The notes: generated by a model not told the origin, from the letters alone. A stretch of DNA of 64,000 nt from an uncultured Phycisphaerae bacterium (GCA_937949545.1 CALEDR010000003.1:1-64000), one strand, 5' to 3'; shown: positions 1 to 11,249, counted from the stretch's first letter. Translations and numbers: made by a program.

Positions 1-699
<699 letters not shown>

Positions 700-797
700 G
701 ATAACTTAGACTCGGTCGCGGCAATCCTGCTTTTTGAACGACCGTGAATAAGTCAGGCGATCCTCGCTGCTTACGGTATCAACTGTTGGTCTTTCAA

Positions 798-827
798 AGC
801 CCTGTCAATTCCGACAGGGCTTTTTTT
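798..827 (+). terminator. Intrinsic terminator after 16S rRNA
   Basis: A perfect 9-bp stem (AGCCCTGTC 798-806 with GACAGGGCT 813-821) has a 6-base loop and is followed by a T run. It ends the 16S transcript before the convergent typA gene, which supports the absence of a linked 23S gene. Confidence 0.85.
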
Positions 828-885
828 GTTGGTTCAATCGAATCGGGGCTCAGACGGAAAGGGAACGAAGGGGCAGGAATTCCGG

Positions 886-2742
886 TTATTTTTTTCGGGC
901 GTGGCGGCGGCGGTCGGCTTCTTTCAGGAGGCGTTTGCGCAGGCGGACGGCGGTCGGAGTAATTTCCATGAGTTCATCATCCTGAATGTATTCGAGTGCG
1001 GCTTCGAGAGAGAGAATCCGCGGGGGTTTGACCCGGGCGGCATCGTCTTTGGAGGAGGCACGGATGTTGGTTAGATTTTTGGTCTTGGTCGGGTTGACCG
1101 GGATGTCATTGTCTTTGCAGTGTTCGCCGACAATTTGGCCTTCATAGACCTGATCACCGGGTTTGACAAAAAAAGTGCCGCGGTCAAAGAGTGCATCAAG
1201 TGCATAGGCGGTCACGGTTCCTGGTTCTGTGGCAATCATTACGCCGGCCTGCCGCTGAGGGATGGTGCCCCGCATCGGCTCATAGCCGTCAAAGCTGTGG
1301 TGCACGGAGGCCCGTCCCTGTGTGGCGGTCATCAAACGCGGATGGAGCCCGAAAAGCCCGCGGGAAGGAATCTTAAAACGCATCTGAATATAATCGCTGG
1401 TGCCGGTTTTCCCTTCCACCGTCAGCAGTTCGGCCCGGCGTTCGCCCAGCAGGGCCATCACGGTATTCTGGCAGTCGATCGGGCAGTCGATAAACAGCTG
1501 CTCCATCGGTTCCTGATGGATGCCGTCGATGACGCGGATGATGACTTCGGGCTTTCCGACGCACAGTTCATAACCTTCCCGTCTCATATTCTCCAAGAGG
1601 ATGCCCAGATGCATCAGTCCGCGTCCGGAGATTTTGAATTCATCCGGAGTTTCCCCAGGTTCGACGCGCAGGGCGACATTGGTCTGCAGTTCCTTCTCCA
1701 GTCGCTCTTTGAGGTGGCGTGTGGTCACGTATTTGCCTTCGCGTCCGGCAAAGGGGCCGTCGTTGATGCGGAAGGTCATGTGCATCGTGGGTTCATCCAC
1801 GGCGATGACCGGCAGGGCGGCGGGGCGATCCGGACAGGCGATGGTGTTGCCGATTTCGACCGGGTCCAGCCCGGCGATTGCGCAGATATCGCCGGCGCTG
1901 ACTTCCAGGCACGGCTTTTTCCCCAGGCCGCTGAACGTATAAAGCTGGACAATTTTCTGCTGGGTATGTCTGCCTTCGTTGTCAATGACTGTGACCATAC
2001 CGGCCTGTACCGCTCGTCCGGCAAAGAGACGTCCGATGGCGATGCGTCCCACATAGTCTGAGTAATCGACAGCCGTTACAAGCATTTGAAGCGGAGCTCC
2101 CGGGTCGCCCTTTGGAGCCGGGAGCTGTTCGATGATGGTCCGGAAAATCGGCTCCATGTTTTGCCGGGGCTGGTCGAGTTCTCCGACAGCCCAGCCGTAT
2201 CGGGCGGAGGCATACAGGACGGGAAAGTCGAGGGCCTCGTTATCGGCATTCAGAGAGACGAACAAATCAAACACTTCATTGAGAACATCGTTCGGCCGGG
2301 CATCGGGACGGTCCACCTTGTTGATGACGACGATGGGTTTGAGTTTGTGAGCCAGGGCTTTGGAAAGAACGAACCGTGTCTGCGGCATCGGGCCGTCGAA
2401 GGCATCGACCAGCAGCAGAACGCCGTCGGCCATTTTCAGCACCCGCTCGACTTCCCCGCCGAAGTCGGCGTGCCCGGGTGTATCCATAATGTTGATTTTG
2501 TATTCTTTTCCTTCAGGGTCGGTATATTCGATAGCGCAGTTTTTGCTGAAGATCGTAATGCCCCGTTCCCGCTCAAGCGGGTTGGAGTCCATAATCAGAC
2601 CGTGCTGGCCGCCGGCCAGTTTGTCCAGTTCGCTTTCGCGGAACATGCCGGACTGGTAGAGCAGCTGGTCCACCAGCGTGGTTTTGCCATGGTCCACATG
2701 GGCAATAATGGCAACATTTCGTATTTGTTCAGGAGACCACAT
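886..2742 (-). CDS. typA: Translational GTPase TypA/BipA
   Basis: This is a 618-residue elongation-factor-family GTPase that binds the ribosome and aids 50S assembly and stress adaptation. The G domain begins almost at the N-terminus: G1 AHVDHGKTT, the switch I region with RGITI, G3 DTPGHADF and G4 NKVDRP are all visible. Domain II, EF-G-like domains and the TypA-specific C-terminal part follow ([15 protein letters not shown], then [14 protein letters not shown]). Length and motif order are normal for the family (about 600 residues). The start has a GGAAAG ribosome site just upstream. It is convergent with the 16S gene and has its own leader of about 200 bases. Assignment is firm. Confidence 0.97.
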   Translation of the reverse strand: MWSPEQIRNVAIIAHVDHGKTTLVDQLLYQSGMFRESELDKLAGGQHGLIMDSNPLERERGITIFSKNCAIEYTDPEGKEYKINIMDTPGHADFGGEVERVLKMADGVLLLVDAFDGPMPQTRFVLSKALAHKLKPIVVINKVDRPDARPNDVLNEVFDLFVSLNADNEALDFPVLYASARYGWAVGELDQPRQNMEPIFRTIIEQLPAPKGDPGAPLQMLVTAVDYSDYVGRIAIGRLFAGRAVQAGMVTVIDNEGRHTQQKIVQLYTFSGLGKKPCLEVSAGDICAIAGLDPVEIGNTIACPDRPAALPVIAVDEPTMHMTFRINDGPFAGREGKYVTTRHLKERLEKELQTNVALRVEPGETPDEFKISGRGLMHLGILLENMRREGYELCVGKPEVIIRVIDGIHQEPMEQLFIDCPIDCQNTVMALLGERRAELLTVEGKTGTSDYIQMRFKIPSRGLFGLHPRLMTATQGRASVHHSFDGYEPMRGTIPQRQAGVMIATEPGTVTAYALDALFDRGTFFVKPGDQVYEGQIVGEHCKDNDIPVNPTKTKNLTNIRASSKDDAARVKPPRILSLEAALEYIQDDELMEITPTAVRLRKRLLKEADRRRHARKK

Positions 2743-2862
2743 AACTTTCCTTAATTCTCCGAATTCTCTGAGGTTGAAAAAAGGGGCAGTGTACTGAGTA
2801 AGTCAAAGAAGTCAAGTTTTCTTTTGGTGAGAACAGGGCGAGTGAACCGGAGCGTAAACGTT

Positions 2863-2896
2863 TTCAAAAGACACATCCGACATAGTGTCTTTTGAA
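2863..2896. repeat. Perfect 12-bp inverted repeat upstream of typA
   Basis: TTCAAAAGACAC at 2863-2874 pairs with GTGTCTTTTGAA at 2885-2896 across a 10-base spacer, with imperfect extension (CGT and ACG outside). It lies between the end of the winged-helix gene and the typA start. Neither strand has a clear T run after it, so it may be an operator, a leader hairpin of typA or a Rho-assisted 3' end. Function is not shown. Confidence 0.5.
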
Positions 2897-2944
2897 CACG
2901 TTGAAAGGTTTTTGAAAAGGCAAAGAATATTCTGCCTTTAAGGC

Positions 2945-3163
2945 TCAGCTGATGTATTCGGCAGAGCAAAGAGCGACATAAATGGAGCGCCCTTTTTGCT
3001 GGTATTCGAGTTTTCCTTCTCGAGCCAGCCAGCCGAGTCCCTGAAAAGCAATCTGAGCGGGCAGTTTGGTCCGTTTGGGGATATCTGTGATGTTGACAGG
3101 GGCCTTGGCAGCGGCAAGCATTTTCCAGATTTGTCCGGCGGCAGAACCGATTTTATTCAGCAT
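2945..3163 (-). CDS. Small winged helix-turn-helix protein (DUF2582-like)
   Basis: This 72-residue protein is made up almost wholly of one winged-helix fold. It has an N-terminal helix (IGSAAGQIWKML), an ITDIPKRTKLPAQIAFQGLGWL helix-turn-helix region and a short wing (KLEYQQKGRSIYVAL). It matches the pattern of the small DUF2582-type winged-helix proteins of Bacteroidetes and other bacteria. I infer DNA binding from the fold, but no target is known. A GAGGGA ribosome site precedes the ATG. It stands alone between the phosphorylase gene (divergent) and typA (same strand, about 200 bases on). Confidence 0.7.
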   Translation of the reverse strand: MLNKIGSAAGQIWKMLAAAKAPVNITDIPKRTKLPAQIAFQGLGWLAREGKLEYQQKGRSIYVALCSAEYIS

Positions 3164-3433
3164 ACGTTCCCTCGCTTTTCCTCAGAAAGCAGTTCGACCG
3201 GTTTCCACTCTCTCGGACGGTTCCGGGCAAACCTGCTCCGAATGAATCCGATAAACTTCCTTGTCAATATAAGAATTGCATCTCCGCCCGTCAAGGCCTT
3301 TTGGCTGTTGGAAAGAAAATTCTTCTATGGGGTTTGACGCGATGGACGGCCGTCGGTAGGATGATGAGCGAACAGCTCCGAGTGCATGCAAGTAAAGACC
3401 CGAACGGCAAAAAGACAGAGTAAGGAGGTTCCC

Positions 3434-5125
3434 TTGATTCAGGACCGGAAGATTGCCTATTTTTCCATGGAAATCGGAATTGAAGAAGCGATGCCGACCT
3501 ACAGCGGGGGTTTGGGCGTATTGGCCGGAGATACCATTCTGGCGGCGGCGGATGCCGAAGTGCCGATGGCGGCGGTTTCGCTGGTTCACCGAAAGGGTTA
3601 TTTTTTCCAGAAATTGACGGAGGACGGCCAGCAGATTGAGGAACCGGTCATCTGGACTGTTGAGGATTTTCTGGAGGAAATGCCGCCCCGAGTGAGTGTG
3701 GTGATTGAAGGGCGGACGGTTCAGATTCGCTGCTGGAAATATCAAGCCAGGGGAATCGGCGGGTATATTGTGCCGGTTTATTTTCTGGATACGGACTTGG
3801 AAGCCAACGCGCCGCAGGACCGTGAACTGACGGATTACCTGTATGGAAAAGACAAAAGATACCGGCTCTGTCAGGAGGTTGTACTGGGCATCGGCGGCGT
3901 TCGGATGCTGCGGGCCCTCGGGTATGAGCGGCTCGAGCGTTTTCATATGAATGAAGGACATGCCAGTCTTCTGACGCTGGAGCTGCTGGAGGAGCAGAAG
4001 CGGAAACGGAACGGACAGACAATCAGCGAGGAAGATATTGCTGCGGTGCGTCGGCAGTGTGTGTTTACAACGCACACGCCCGTCGCGGCCGGTCACGACC
4101 AGTTCCCGATGGATTTGGTTCGGCAGGTGCTCGGTCAGCAGGAAGCGTTTTCGCTGAACAATGTTTTCTGCTGCGGCGATATGCTGAATATGACGTATTT
4201 GGCGCTGAATCTGAGCCATTATGTCAACGGCGTGGCGAAAAAACACGGCGAGGTCTCCCGCCATATGTTCGGGGGCTATGAGATTGATGCGATTACCAAC
4301 GGGGTTCATGCGGCTCGATGGACTTCGGAGCCGTTTGCCGAATTGTTTGATAAATACATTCCGGGCTGGCGGGAAGACAATTTCAGTCTGCGGTATGCCT
4401 TGAGCGTTTCTTCGGAAGAGGCGTGGGAAGCGCACCTTCAGAACAAACGGCGGCTGATGTCTTTTGTGAATCGGGAAACGAATGCCGGAATGGATGCGGA
4501 GACGCTGACGCTGGGGTTTGCGCGGCGGGCGACCAGTTATAAGCGTGCGGATTTGATTTTCAGCGACCGACGCCGGTTGAAGTTGCTGTGCCGCAAGGGC
4601 GGACGGCTGCAAATTATTTTTGCCGGCAAGGCCCATCCGAACGATTTTGAGGGCAAGGAGCTGATTCGCCGGATTTTTGCCGCCCGCGGAGATCTGATGC
4701 CGGAAGTGCGGACAGCCTATCTGCCTAATTACGATATGGCCATGGGCCGACTGATTACGGCGGGAGTGGATGTCTGGCTGAATACGCCGCAGCCGCCGCT
4801 GGAGGCCTCCGGCACCAGCGGGATGAAAGCTGCCTTAAACGGCGTGCCTTCCCTGAGTGTGCTGGATGGATGGTGGATTGAGGGTTGTATCGAAGGGGTG
4901 ACGGGCTGGGCAATCGGAGAAAATCATCGGCAGGCGGAGGTGCCGGGGGACCGCCAAAAAGATGCCGAATCGCTCTATGAAAAACTGGAGAAGGTCTTGT
5001 ACGTCTATTACAAAACACCGCTTCAGTTCCGCAAAGTGATGCTGCATGCCATCGCCCTGAACGGTTCGTTCTTTAATACCCAGCGGATGATGCAGCAGTA
5101 TGTGCTGAAGGCCTATTTCAGCTGA
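3434..5125 (+). CDS. glgP: Alpha-glucan (glycogen) phosphorylase, GT35
   Basis: This enzyme cleaves alpha-1,4-glucan with phosphate to give glucose-1-phosphate, using pyridoxal phosphate. Family features are the N-terminal [20 protein letters not shown] segment, [20 protein letters not shown] and, near the C-terminus, [15 protein letters not shown]. The Lys of that last motif is the expected PLP-binding residue. Its 563 residues put it in the short, divergent class rather than the ~800-residue glycogen phosphorylases. The likely start is TTG 3434, five bases after AAGGAGG at 3422-3428. An ATG at 3386 in frame would add 16 residues that do not look conserved. It ends nine bases before the convergent YacP-like gene. 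Confidence 0.93.
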   Translation: MIQDRKIAYFSMEIGIEEAMPTYSGGLGVLAGDTILAAADAEVPMAAVSLVHRKGYFFQKLTEDGQQIEEPVIWTVEDFLEEMPPRVSVVIEGRTVQIRCWKYQARGIGGYIVPVYFLDTDLEANAPQDRELTDYLYGKDKRYRLCQEVVLGIGGVRMLRALGYERLERFHMNEGHASLLTLELLEEQKRKRNGQTISEEDIAAVRRQCVFTTHTPVAAGHDQFPMDLVRQVLGQQEAFSLNNVFCCGDMLNMTYLALNLSHYVNGVAKKHGEVSRHMFGGYEIDAITNGVHAARWTSEPFAELFDKYIPGWREDNFSLRYALSVSSEEAWEAHLQNKRRLMSFVNRETNAGMDAETLTLGFARRATSYKRADLIFSDRRRLKLLCRKGGRLQIIFAGKAHPNDFEGKELIRRIFAARGDLMPEVRTAYLPNYDMAMGRLITAGVDVWLNTPQPPLEASGTSGMKAALNGVPSLSVLDGWWIEGCIEGVTGWAIGENHRQAEVPGDRQKDAESLYEKLEKVLYVYYKTPLQFRKVMLHAIALNGSFFNTQRMMQQYVLKAYFS

Positions 5126-5134
5126 AGATGCTGT

Positions 5135-5611
5135 TTACGAATCGAGATTGAACAAATCGAGCCACTGCTGGGTTTCAGCTTGGCTTATGCCCTGTCTTTT
5201 TTCTTTGGGTTCGGGGCGGGGCGGTTCTTTTTCGAGAAGTTTGGCGACCATCTCCCAAAATGTTTCCGAGCGGACCGCGGCGGCTTTTCGCCGTTTTGCG
5301 GCGGCAATCAGCCGAAGGTCGCTGCTGATGACAACCAGCGAGCGGGGGGCGCTGCAGGTCTGTATTTTTTCTTCAATGAAAGTGTCGGCATCCCGAAAAG
5401 AACCGGAGAAGAAAACCTCAATGTTGCTGAAGCCGGACAAACCGGTTTTGTCCGGAGGCCCGATGCCGTCAAAGACAATCTGGCCTTGATTGCGGGTGCG
5501 GCGAAGGTATTCGGTCAGGATGTGAATCAGACCGGCTTCGTCCAGACCGGCCATCGTTTCCTGACGCTGAATCACCCGCAGCAGGTTGTAGCCGTCAATC
5601 AGCAGCGGCAT
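5135..5611 (-). CDS. yacP: NYN-domain protein, YacP-like ribonuclease
   Basis: This 158-residue protein starts [12 protein letters not shown], the classic NYN/PIN-like YacP signature (IDGYN), followed by IVFDGIG, ADTFIEEKI and VVISSDLRL acidic motifs that would form the metal site. YacP/Rae1 family members are ribosome-associated or mRNA-cleaving endoribonucleases. Its start overlaps the end of pyrC by 13 bases, so it is the last gene of the pyr operon and probably translationally coupled. The link with pyrimidine synthesis may only be positional. Confidence 0.8.
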   Translation of the reverse strand: MPLLIDGYNLLRVIQRQETMAGLDEAGLIHILTEYLRRTRNQGQIVFDGIGPPDKTGLSGFSNIEVFFSGSFRDADTFIEEKIQTCSAPRSLVVISSDLRLIAAAKRRKAAAVRSETFWEMVAKLLEKEPPRPEPKEKRQGISQAETQQWLDLFNLDS

Positions 5612-6909
5612 AGAGAATACCCGTCGGCACAGTAGCGGATTTCACCGGCTACGATGGTATAGAGAACTTTGCCTTTGACTGTCCAGCCGGCATAGGGACA
5701 ATTGTGGCTTTTGGAGAAGAATCGGTTGGGGTCAATCGTCCATTCGGCATCCGGGTCGATGACGGCAATGTCCGCCCGATCGCCGATACCGAGGGTGCCT
5801 TTGCTGATGTTCAGAATTCGAGCGGGTCGATAGGTGAGCATGGCAAGCAGTTCAGGCCAGTCAATGACACCCGGGTCGATCAGGGCCTTGCGGTACAAGG
5901 GCAGGGCGCATTCGAGCGAGGCAATGCCGAAGGGCGCCGCCAGAAATTCGAGTTCTTTTTCGCTTTTCAAATGGGGGGCATGGTCCGTAGCCAGCGCATC
6001 AACGAGTCCCTCCTGAATGGCTCTGCGCAGAGCCTCTACGTCGGCCAGGGTTCTCAGCGGCGGATTGACTTTATAGTTTGTATCGTAGTCTTTCAGGAGT
6101 TCTTCCGTCAGCAGCAGATGATGGGGGGTGACCTCGCAGGTGACAGGCAGTCCTTCCTGTTTGGCCTGGCGAATCAGCTGCACAGAGCCGGCGGTGGAGA
6201 TGTGCTGGGCATGATAGCGAGTTCTGGTTTTTTTGACCAGCTGAATGTCCCGCCAGAGCATCATTTCCTCGGCGAGCGGGTCCATGCCCGGCAGGCCGAG
6301 GAGGGTGGCGTTGTAGCCGGCGTTCATCACGCCGCCGCGTGCCAGCGAATCATCCTGACAATGCTGGGCCACCACCTGGTTGAACATGGAGGCATATTTG
6401 AGGGCCCGCAGCATTACAGCGGTGTTCTGTACGCCGCTGCCGTCATCGGTAAAGCCGATAGCGCCGGCCTGGGCCATCAGCCCCATTTCGGACAATTCCT
6501 CTCCGGCTCGTCCTTTGGTGAGGGTTCCCATCACGTAAATGAACGTTTTTCGGGCTTGCCGTCCCATTCGATGGACATACTCCACGCTGGTGGCATTGTC
6601 GATGGGCGGATTGGTGTTGGGCATGCAGACAACAGATGTAAATCCGCCTGCTACGGCGGCGGCGGAGCCGGAGGCAATGGTTTCTTCTTCCTCATCGCCC
6701 GGTTCACGAAAGTGCACATGCAGGTCAATCAGACCGGGGGAAACAATTTTGCCGGAGGCATCAATGATGATGTCGGCTTTGGCGGGAAGGCGTCCGATTT
6801 GACTGACTTTCCCTTCCGCGACAAGCAGGTCGGCAATTCTGTCCACGCTGTTGGCCGGATCAATGAGGCGTCCGTTTCGAATCAGAATGGAGGGCGCGGT
6901 TTCTTTCAT
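5599..6909 (-). CDS. pyrC: Dihydroorotase (class I)
   Basis: This is a 436-residue amidohydrolase that closes carbamoyl-aspartate to dihydroorotate, the third step of UMP synthesis. The metal-binding [15 protein letters not shown] signature is near residue 60, the substrate-region MPNTNPP follows, and later motifs include AQHISTAGS and the ATDHAPH metal Asp motif. The length fits class I bacterial dihydroorotases (about 430). Its ATG overlaps the pyrB stop by 4 bases, so it is translationally coupled to pyrB. Confidence 0.96.
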   Translation of the reverse strand: MKETAPSILIRNGRLIDPANSVDRIADLLVAEGKVSQIGRLPAKADIIIDASGKIVSPGLIDLHVHFREPGDEEEETIASGSAAAVAGGFTSVVCMPNTNPPIDNATSVEYVHRMGRQARKTFIYVMGTLTKGRAGEELSEMGLMAQAGAIGFTDDGSGVQNTAVMLRALKYASMFNQVVAQHCQDDSLARGGVMNAGYNATLLGLPGMDPLAEEMMLWRDIQLVKKTRTRYHAQHISTAGSVQLIRQAKQEGLPVTCEVTPHHLLLTEELLKDYDTNYKVNPPLRTLADVEALRRAIQEGLVDALATDHAPHLKSEKELEFLAAPFGIASLECALPLYRKALIDPGVIDWPELLAMLTYRPARILNISKGTLGIGDRADIAVIDPDAEWTIDPNRFFSKSHNCPYAGWTVKGKVLYTIVAGEIRYCADGYSLCRC

Positions 6910-7877
6910 GGGTGTGAATCCTTCGCTTCAAGAACAGCGGCTTGATTGACCAGAAACAGCACGGCCATTCGAATCGCCAGGCCGTTGGAGACCTGACGCA
7001 GAATGACACTGTTGGGACCGTCGGCTACTTCCGATTCGATTTCCAGCCCGCGGTTCAGCGGACCGGGGTGCATAACCAGAATGTCCGGTTTGGCTTTTTT
7101 GAGCCGCTCGACGGTCAGACCGTAAAAGTGGGAATATTCCCGCACAGTGGGAAAGAGGTTTCCGCCGAGCCGCTCAAATTGAATGCGGAGCATGTTAATG
7201 ACATCCAGTTTGTCAATGACGGCATCCAGACTGTAGGAGACCTGAACGGGCAGATTCTGCACCTGAGCGGGCATCAGGGTCGGAGGGCCGACCAGGATGA
7301 CCTCCGCCCCCAGTTTGGTCAGAGCGTGGATATTGCTGCGGGCGACTCTGGAATGGGCGATATCGCCGACAATGCCGATTTTCAGGCCTTCCAAGGTTCC
7401 TTTGATTTGGCGGATGGTATAGGCGTCCAGCAGGGCCTGCGTTGGATGTTCGTGAAATCCGTCGCCGGCGTTGATGACACAGGCCTTAATCGAGCGGCTG
7501 AGCAGATGGGCCGCTCCGCCTGCACCGTGCCGAATGACCACAATATCGACCCCCATCGCCTCCAGATTGCGGGCGGTGTCAATCAGGGTTTCTCCTTTAT
7601 TGACGGAACTGGAGGTCTTGGTGAACTCGATGACGTCAGCGCTGAGTCGGCTGGCGGCGAGGGTAAAACTGTTTCGGGTGCGCGTGCTGTCTTCGAAAAA
7701 CATGTTGACCACGACTTTGCCGCGCAGAGCCGGGGCTTTTTTGATGGAGCGAGTGCTGAATTCTTCAAAACCGCGGGCGGTATCCAGGATAAATTCGATT
7801 TCTTTTCGGCTGAGCTCCCGCAAGCCGATGAGGTGCTTTCGCCGCCACTGAAAGTCCGTTTTCGTTGTCTGCGTCAC
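6906..7877 (-). CDS. pyrB: Aspartate carbamoyltransferase catalytic subunit
   Basis: This 323-residue transcarbamylase joins carbamoyl phosphate and aspartate. The carbamoyl-phosphate site [11 protein letters not shown] and the [12 protein letters not shown] motif are present, and HPGPLNRG near the C-terminus is typical of ATCases. The gene starts with GTG four bases after pyrR. No pyrI regulatory subunit lies in the operon, so this is probably the PyrI-independent type found with PyrR. Confidence 0.96.
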   Translation of the reverse strand: MTQTTKTDFQWRRKHLIGLRELSRKEIEFILDTARGFEEFSTRSIKKAPALRGKVVVNMFFEDSTRTRNSFTLAASRLSADVIEFTKTSSSVNKGETLIDTARNLEAMGVDIVVIRHGAGGAAHLLSRSIKACVINAGDGFHEHPTQALLDAYTIRQIKGTLEGLKIGIVGDIAHSRVARSNIHALTKLGAEVILVGPPTLMPAQVQNLPVQVSYSLDAVIDKLDVINMLRIQFERLGGNLFPTVREYSHFYGLTVERLKKAKPDILVMHPGPLNRGLEIESEVADGPNSVILRQVSNGLAIRMAVLFLVNQAAVLEAKDSHP

Positions 7878-7881
7878 AGAA

Positions 7882-8409
7882 TTACTCGACTAATACCTGC
7901 TCAATTTGATCGGTTTCTTTTAAGAGAACTCGAACCCGTTCCTGCGGGCTGACCTCGGCGCGAAAACCGATGTAATCGGCCCGAATCGGCAGCTCCCGGC
8001 TGCCGCGCTCGACCAGGACCGCCAGCCGAATGGCCTTGGGGCGGCCCAAATCCGTCAGCGCATCCATCGCCGCCCGGACGGAACGTCCGGTATGAAGAAC
8101 ATCATCCACCAGAAGGATGGTGGTCTGGTGGATGTCAAAGGGGATTTCTGTTGTCCGAACCTGCGAAGAGACGGCCGTTTGGGGGTCGTGGATGTCATCC
8201 CGGTAAAGAGTGATATCCAGGGTTCCGCAGGGGATTTCCTTGCCAAGCCGTTCGCTCAAACGCTTCTGAAGACGCTGAGCGAGGATTTCTCCGCGGCTTC
8301 GAATGCCGATGATGACCAGATTGTTATCGGTGCCGAGGTCAGAAGCAATATCTTGACTGAGGGCATCCAGAATTTCGTTGATCTGGGTTTCGTTCAGCAG
8401 TACTTTCAT
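7882..8409 (-). CDS. pyrR: Bifunctional pyr operon regulator / uracil phosphoribosyltransferase
   Basis: This 175-residue type I phosphoribosyltransferase has the PRPP loop [19 protein letters not shown] and the N-terminal [13 protein letters not shown] region. In Firmicutes and others PyrR binds pyr mRNA to promote attenuation when UMP is high and also has weak UPRTase activity. It is the first gene of a pyrR-pyrB-pyrC-yacP operon. An AAAGGGA ribosome site precedes the ATG. The leader between the likely promoter and pyrR is only about 55 bases, too short for a classical attenuator plus antiterminator. Confidence 0.93.
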   Translation of the reverse strand: MKVLLNETQINEILDALSQDIASDLGTDNNLVIIGIRSRGEILAQRLQKRLSERLGKEIPCGTLDITLYRDDIHDPQTAVSSQVRTTEIPFDIHQTTILLVDDVLHTGRSVRAAMDALTDLGRPKAIRLAVLVERGSRELPIRADYIGFRAEVSPQERVRVLLKETDQIEQVLVE

Positions 8410-8463
8410 CGGATCCCTTTTTCAATCAGGGACAATGCCTTTTCTTTTTTTCTATCGGACGCA

Positions 8464-8492
8464 AATATATCAAAGAAAGGTTTGCAAGGCAA
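8464..8492 (-). promoter_or_regulatory. Sigma-70-type promoter of the pyr operon
   Basis: On the minus strand TTGCCT (8492-8487), a 17-base spacer and TATATT (8469-8464) precede pyrR. The predicted 5' leader is about 50 bases and contains a minor GTCCC/GGGAT stem overlapping the ribosome site. Confidence 0.6.
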
Positions 8493-8644
8493 GGATTTCC
8501 CAGAATTTGGAAATAAGCCCCGGTTTTATCGGATGCAGGGTGTCGAGGATGGAAAGAATGAACCTGTTGCGGTTTTGGTGTCGATTGTGGTAAAATGAAA
8601 GATTGTGTATGGGTTATGATTTCAAAAAAGGTTTCGGAAAAAGG

Positions 8645-10399
8645 ATGTCCGGAAAAAATCAACCATCGATGAGTCTGTGCGTCCTCTTTATACTGGGGTG
8701 GGTTTTTTCAGCGTATGCATCGGAAGGATTGTCAAGCGTTTCTCTCCAGCCGGCCTTTCTGTCTTCCTGCGGAATCCGGGAACTGCAGGAGGCCGAGCCG
8801 AATCTGACAGGGATGGATGTCACCCTTGCCGCCGTCTGTCGCTCTATGGTGTATGTGAACGGACTGCCGCAGGATGATTATCGATTGAATATGGCCCATC
8901 AGAGCCTGCGCGGGGGCCGTGTCTTTTTTGAAGACGGCTCGGATGGATTGTACGGTCTTTCGTCTCACGAAACGGCTGTCGGCGGAATTTTGATTGGTCT
9001 GGATTTTCAGGGAAATCATCCTCTGACGGGGCCTTTTGTTTACAAAGGCGTCTGCCCGGATGCAACGGTGGAGGTTTTTGAATTTTGGCGGTTTGTGAGC
9101 TTAACGGTCTTCGGCGGCAAACCGTTTTCGGCCGATGTGCTCACGCTCAGTTTGGGGGATTTTTACGAAGATTGGTGGACGCGGGGGATTGAGCGGCTGG
9201 CCTGGAAGACGGGGGTTTTGGTGGCGGCTTCGGCGGGAAACGGACTTCGGGTTTCCGACCGTCTTTTGTATCCGGCCGGCGGGGCGAATGTTCTGGCGGT
9301 GGGGGTTGTTCCGTCCCAGGTAGAGCCGGACGGCACACCGAGTTTGCGGTTTTTCTCGATGCCGCATCGGCAGGTTTCCAGTTTCGGCCCCACGGCGGAC
9401 GGCCGCAGCAAGCCGGACCTTGTGGCGCCGGGGCGAGCCCTGGTGCCGTCGGCCTATGATGCCTCAAGCTACGAAATCGCCGGCGACTACTCCAGTCTGG
9501 CAACCCCGCTGGTTTCCGGCACGGCAGTCCTGTTGCTTCAAAAAGTTTATCAGACGCCGGTACTGGCGGAACGGATAAGACCGGAGACCAGAAACTGTGT
9601 TCTGCGGGCCCTTTTAATGACCTCGGCGAGGAAACTGCCGTGGTGGCATAAAGGACGCCCCGGACGGGAAGATGATGTTTGGGTGCCGCTGGATTGGCTG
9701 CAGGGGGCCGGTCTGTTGGATGCCAAAGAGGCCTACGCACTTTTAACGGAAGGCGCCCGTCCGGAAGAGGGGGGCTTGAAAGGCTGGGACAATCCAATTT
9801 TGGATGCGGACCATCCGGAGGCGGTTTATTCCGTTTCCGTTCCGGCGGGACAAGACATTTTCTTGACTGCCACGGCAGTTTGGAATCGTGCGTTCGAGGA
9901 CCGGTTTCCGTTTCGGCCTTTGCCCGAAGAGGACGGAGACTTGAGGCTGGAATTGTGGAGGATTGACCCCAATCAGGCGGAGAAGAGTTTGGTGGATGTC
10001 AGCGACAGCCCCGTGGATACGGTTGAGCATCTTTACGTTTGCCTTCCGGAGGAAGCGGCGTTATATGAATTGGTGGTCCGCTTCAGTCAGCCGCAGGCGG
10101 CCCAGAGAAGTGCGGGACGTCCGGTCGGTTTGGCGTGGTCTGTTGGACCGGACCGCTCCAGAGACAATCCGTGGTGGTATGATTTGAACGAGGACGGCCG
10201 GATTGACCAGACGGATAAAGTGATTTATCGGATTTTTGAGAACGAACGGCCTGATATCCTGTCGGAACCCTCTTTGTCGGAGGCCCTCGGGCTCCGTCCG
10301 GACCGAATCGAACTGCTCGATCGGCAGTGGACGGATTGGCGCTCGTATTTGACTTTGTGGACAGTGGAAGACGATCCGCTGACGCCGTCTAATCTCTGA
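8645..10399 (+). CDS. Secreted subtilisin-like (S8) protein with altered catalytic Asp and EF-hand-like C-terminal motif
   Basis: From ATG 8645 (AAAGG just upstream; ATG 8603 is possible) this is a 584-residue protein with a signal peptide (LCVLFILGWVFSAYA). An S8 fold is visible. H108 lies in SSHETAVGG (family HGTHVAG), oxyanion N199 in AASAGN, KPDLVAPG at about 256-263, and S284 in SSLATPLVSG (family GTSMATPHVSG). The first triad residue seems lost: VTLAAVCRS at about 59-67 aligns with VxVAVIDTG and puts Cys where Asp is expected. A dockerin- or EF-hand-like loop, DLNEDGRIDQTD, lies near the C-terminus. Its 3' end overlaps convergent speB by 11 bases. It may be a modified protease or an inactive homologue. 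Confidence 0.7.
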   Translation: MSGKNQPSMSLCVLFILGWVFSAYASEGLSSVSLQPAFLSSCGIRELQEAEPNLTGMDVTLAAVCRSMVYVNGLPQDDYRLNMAHQSLRGGRVFFEDGSDGLYGLSSHETAVGGILIGLDFQGNHPLTGPFVYKGVCPDATVEVFEFWRFVSLTVFGGKPFSADVLTLSLGDFYEDWWTRGIERLAWKTGVLVAASAGNGLRVSDRLLYPAGGANVLAVGVVPSQVEPDGTPSLRFFSMPHRQVSSFGPTADGRSKPDLVAPGRALVPSAYDASSYEIAGDYSSLATPLVSGTAVLLLQKVYQTPVLAERIRPETRNCVLRALLMTSARKLPWWHKGRPGREDDVWVPLDWLQGAGLLDAKEAYALLTEGARPEEGGLKGWDNPILDADHPEAVYSVSVPAGQDIFLTATAVWNRAFEDRFPFRPLPEEDGDLRLELWRIDPNQAEKSLVDVSDSPVDTVEHLYVCLPEEAALYELVVRFSQPQAAQRSAGRPVGLAWSVGPDRSRDNPWWYDLNEDGRIDQTDKVIYRIFENERPDILSEPSLSEALGLRPDRIELLDRQWTDWRSYLTLWTVEDDPLTPSNL

Positions 10400-11249
10400 A
10401 ACGAAAGCTGAGGGTTTGATAAATCAGCTTGGCGGCCAGAAAATCGCCGGCCCACAGATGTTCCCGCGGACAAAGCTCAACGACATCCATTCCGATTATA
10501 TTCCGGTTTCTGCAGACCTGTTCGATTAATGAGATTACCTCGTACCATCCCAACCCGCCCGGTTCGGGAGTGCCGGTAGCGGGCATCAGGGACGGGTCAA
10601 AGACATCCAGGTCGATGGTCAGATAGACATTGTCCGTCAGCAAAGAAAGCAGGGCGTCAATCCAGCGGCGATGCGGGTCGGCGGCGATTTGATGGGCAAA
10701 GAAAACTCTAGTTTTGTCCAAAGCCGGTTTTTCGCAGGAGTCCATGCTCCGGATGCCTGCCTGAACAATCGGGCAAAGCTCCCTGGCTCGAGCCATGACA
10801 CAGGCGTGATTGTAACTGGACCCTTCGTATTCTTCGCGGGTGTCGGCGTGGGCATCCAGCTGCAGAACGGTCAGGTTGGAGAATGATTGAGCGGCGGCCT
10901 GAAACGCGCCGATGGAAACAGAATGTTCCCCGCCTAAAACAACCGGAAATTTGCCTTTTTGAAAATAGCCGAGCATTCTTTGGCGAACCTGTGTGACCAT
11001 TTCATCGGGGGTTCGACAACCCTGAACAGGTGCATCCGTGGCAATACCCTTGCGAAAAACCTCCGTGTCGGTAAGGATGTCGTAAAACTCCAGATTTTTC
11101 GATGCTTTCAAAACCGCTTCAGGTCCTTTGTTGGCCCCTTTTATCCAGGTGCTGGTTTGGTCATACGGAACCGGCAGGATGACGATTTGAGCAGTCCGGA
11201 AATCGGTATAGCGCGATTCGAAATCTCCAAAGGAGAAACCATTTGTCAT
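10389..11249 (-). CDS. speB: Agmatinase (ureohydrolase family)
   Basis: This 286-residue ureohydrolase hydrolyses agmatine to putrescine and urea with a two-manganese centre. The metal motifs are GGEHSVS, LDAHADTR and DLDVFDP, and TGTPEPGG follows as in agmatinases. GGGAGA lies seven bases before the ATG. It lies downstream of an arginine decarboxylase that makes agmatine, so the pair gives arginine to putrescine, although an intrinsic terminator separates the genes. Substrate is inferred from family and context. Confidence 0.92.
   Translation of the reverse strand: MTNGFSFGDFESRYTDFRTAQIVILPVPYDQTSTWIKGANKGPEAVLKASKNLEFYDILTDTEVFRKGIATDAPVQGCRTPDEMVTQVRQRMLGYFQKGKFPVVLGGEHSVSIGAFQAAAQSFSNLTVLQLDAHADTREEYEGSSYNHACVMARARELCPIVQAGIRSMDSCEKPALDKTRVFFAHQIAADPHRRWIDALLSLLTDNVYLTIDLDVFDPSLMPATGTPEPGGLGWYEVISLIEQVCRNRNIIGMDVVELCPREHLWAGDFLAAKLIYQTLSFRFRD

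Noticed and set aside
3182-4636. Long open frame of 484 codons on the minus strand across the phosphorylase gene
   Set aside because: It lies antisense to a strongly conserved gene and its translation shows no family pattern; it arises from codon bias.
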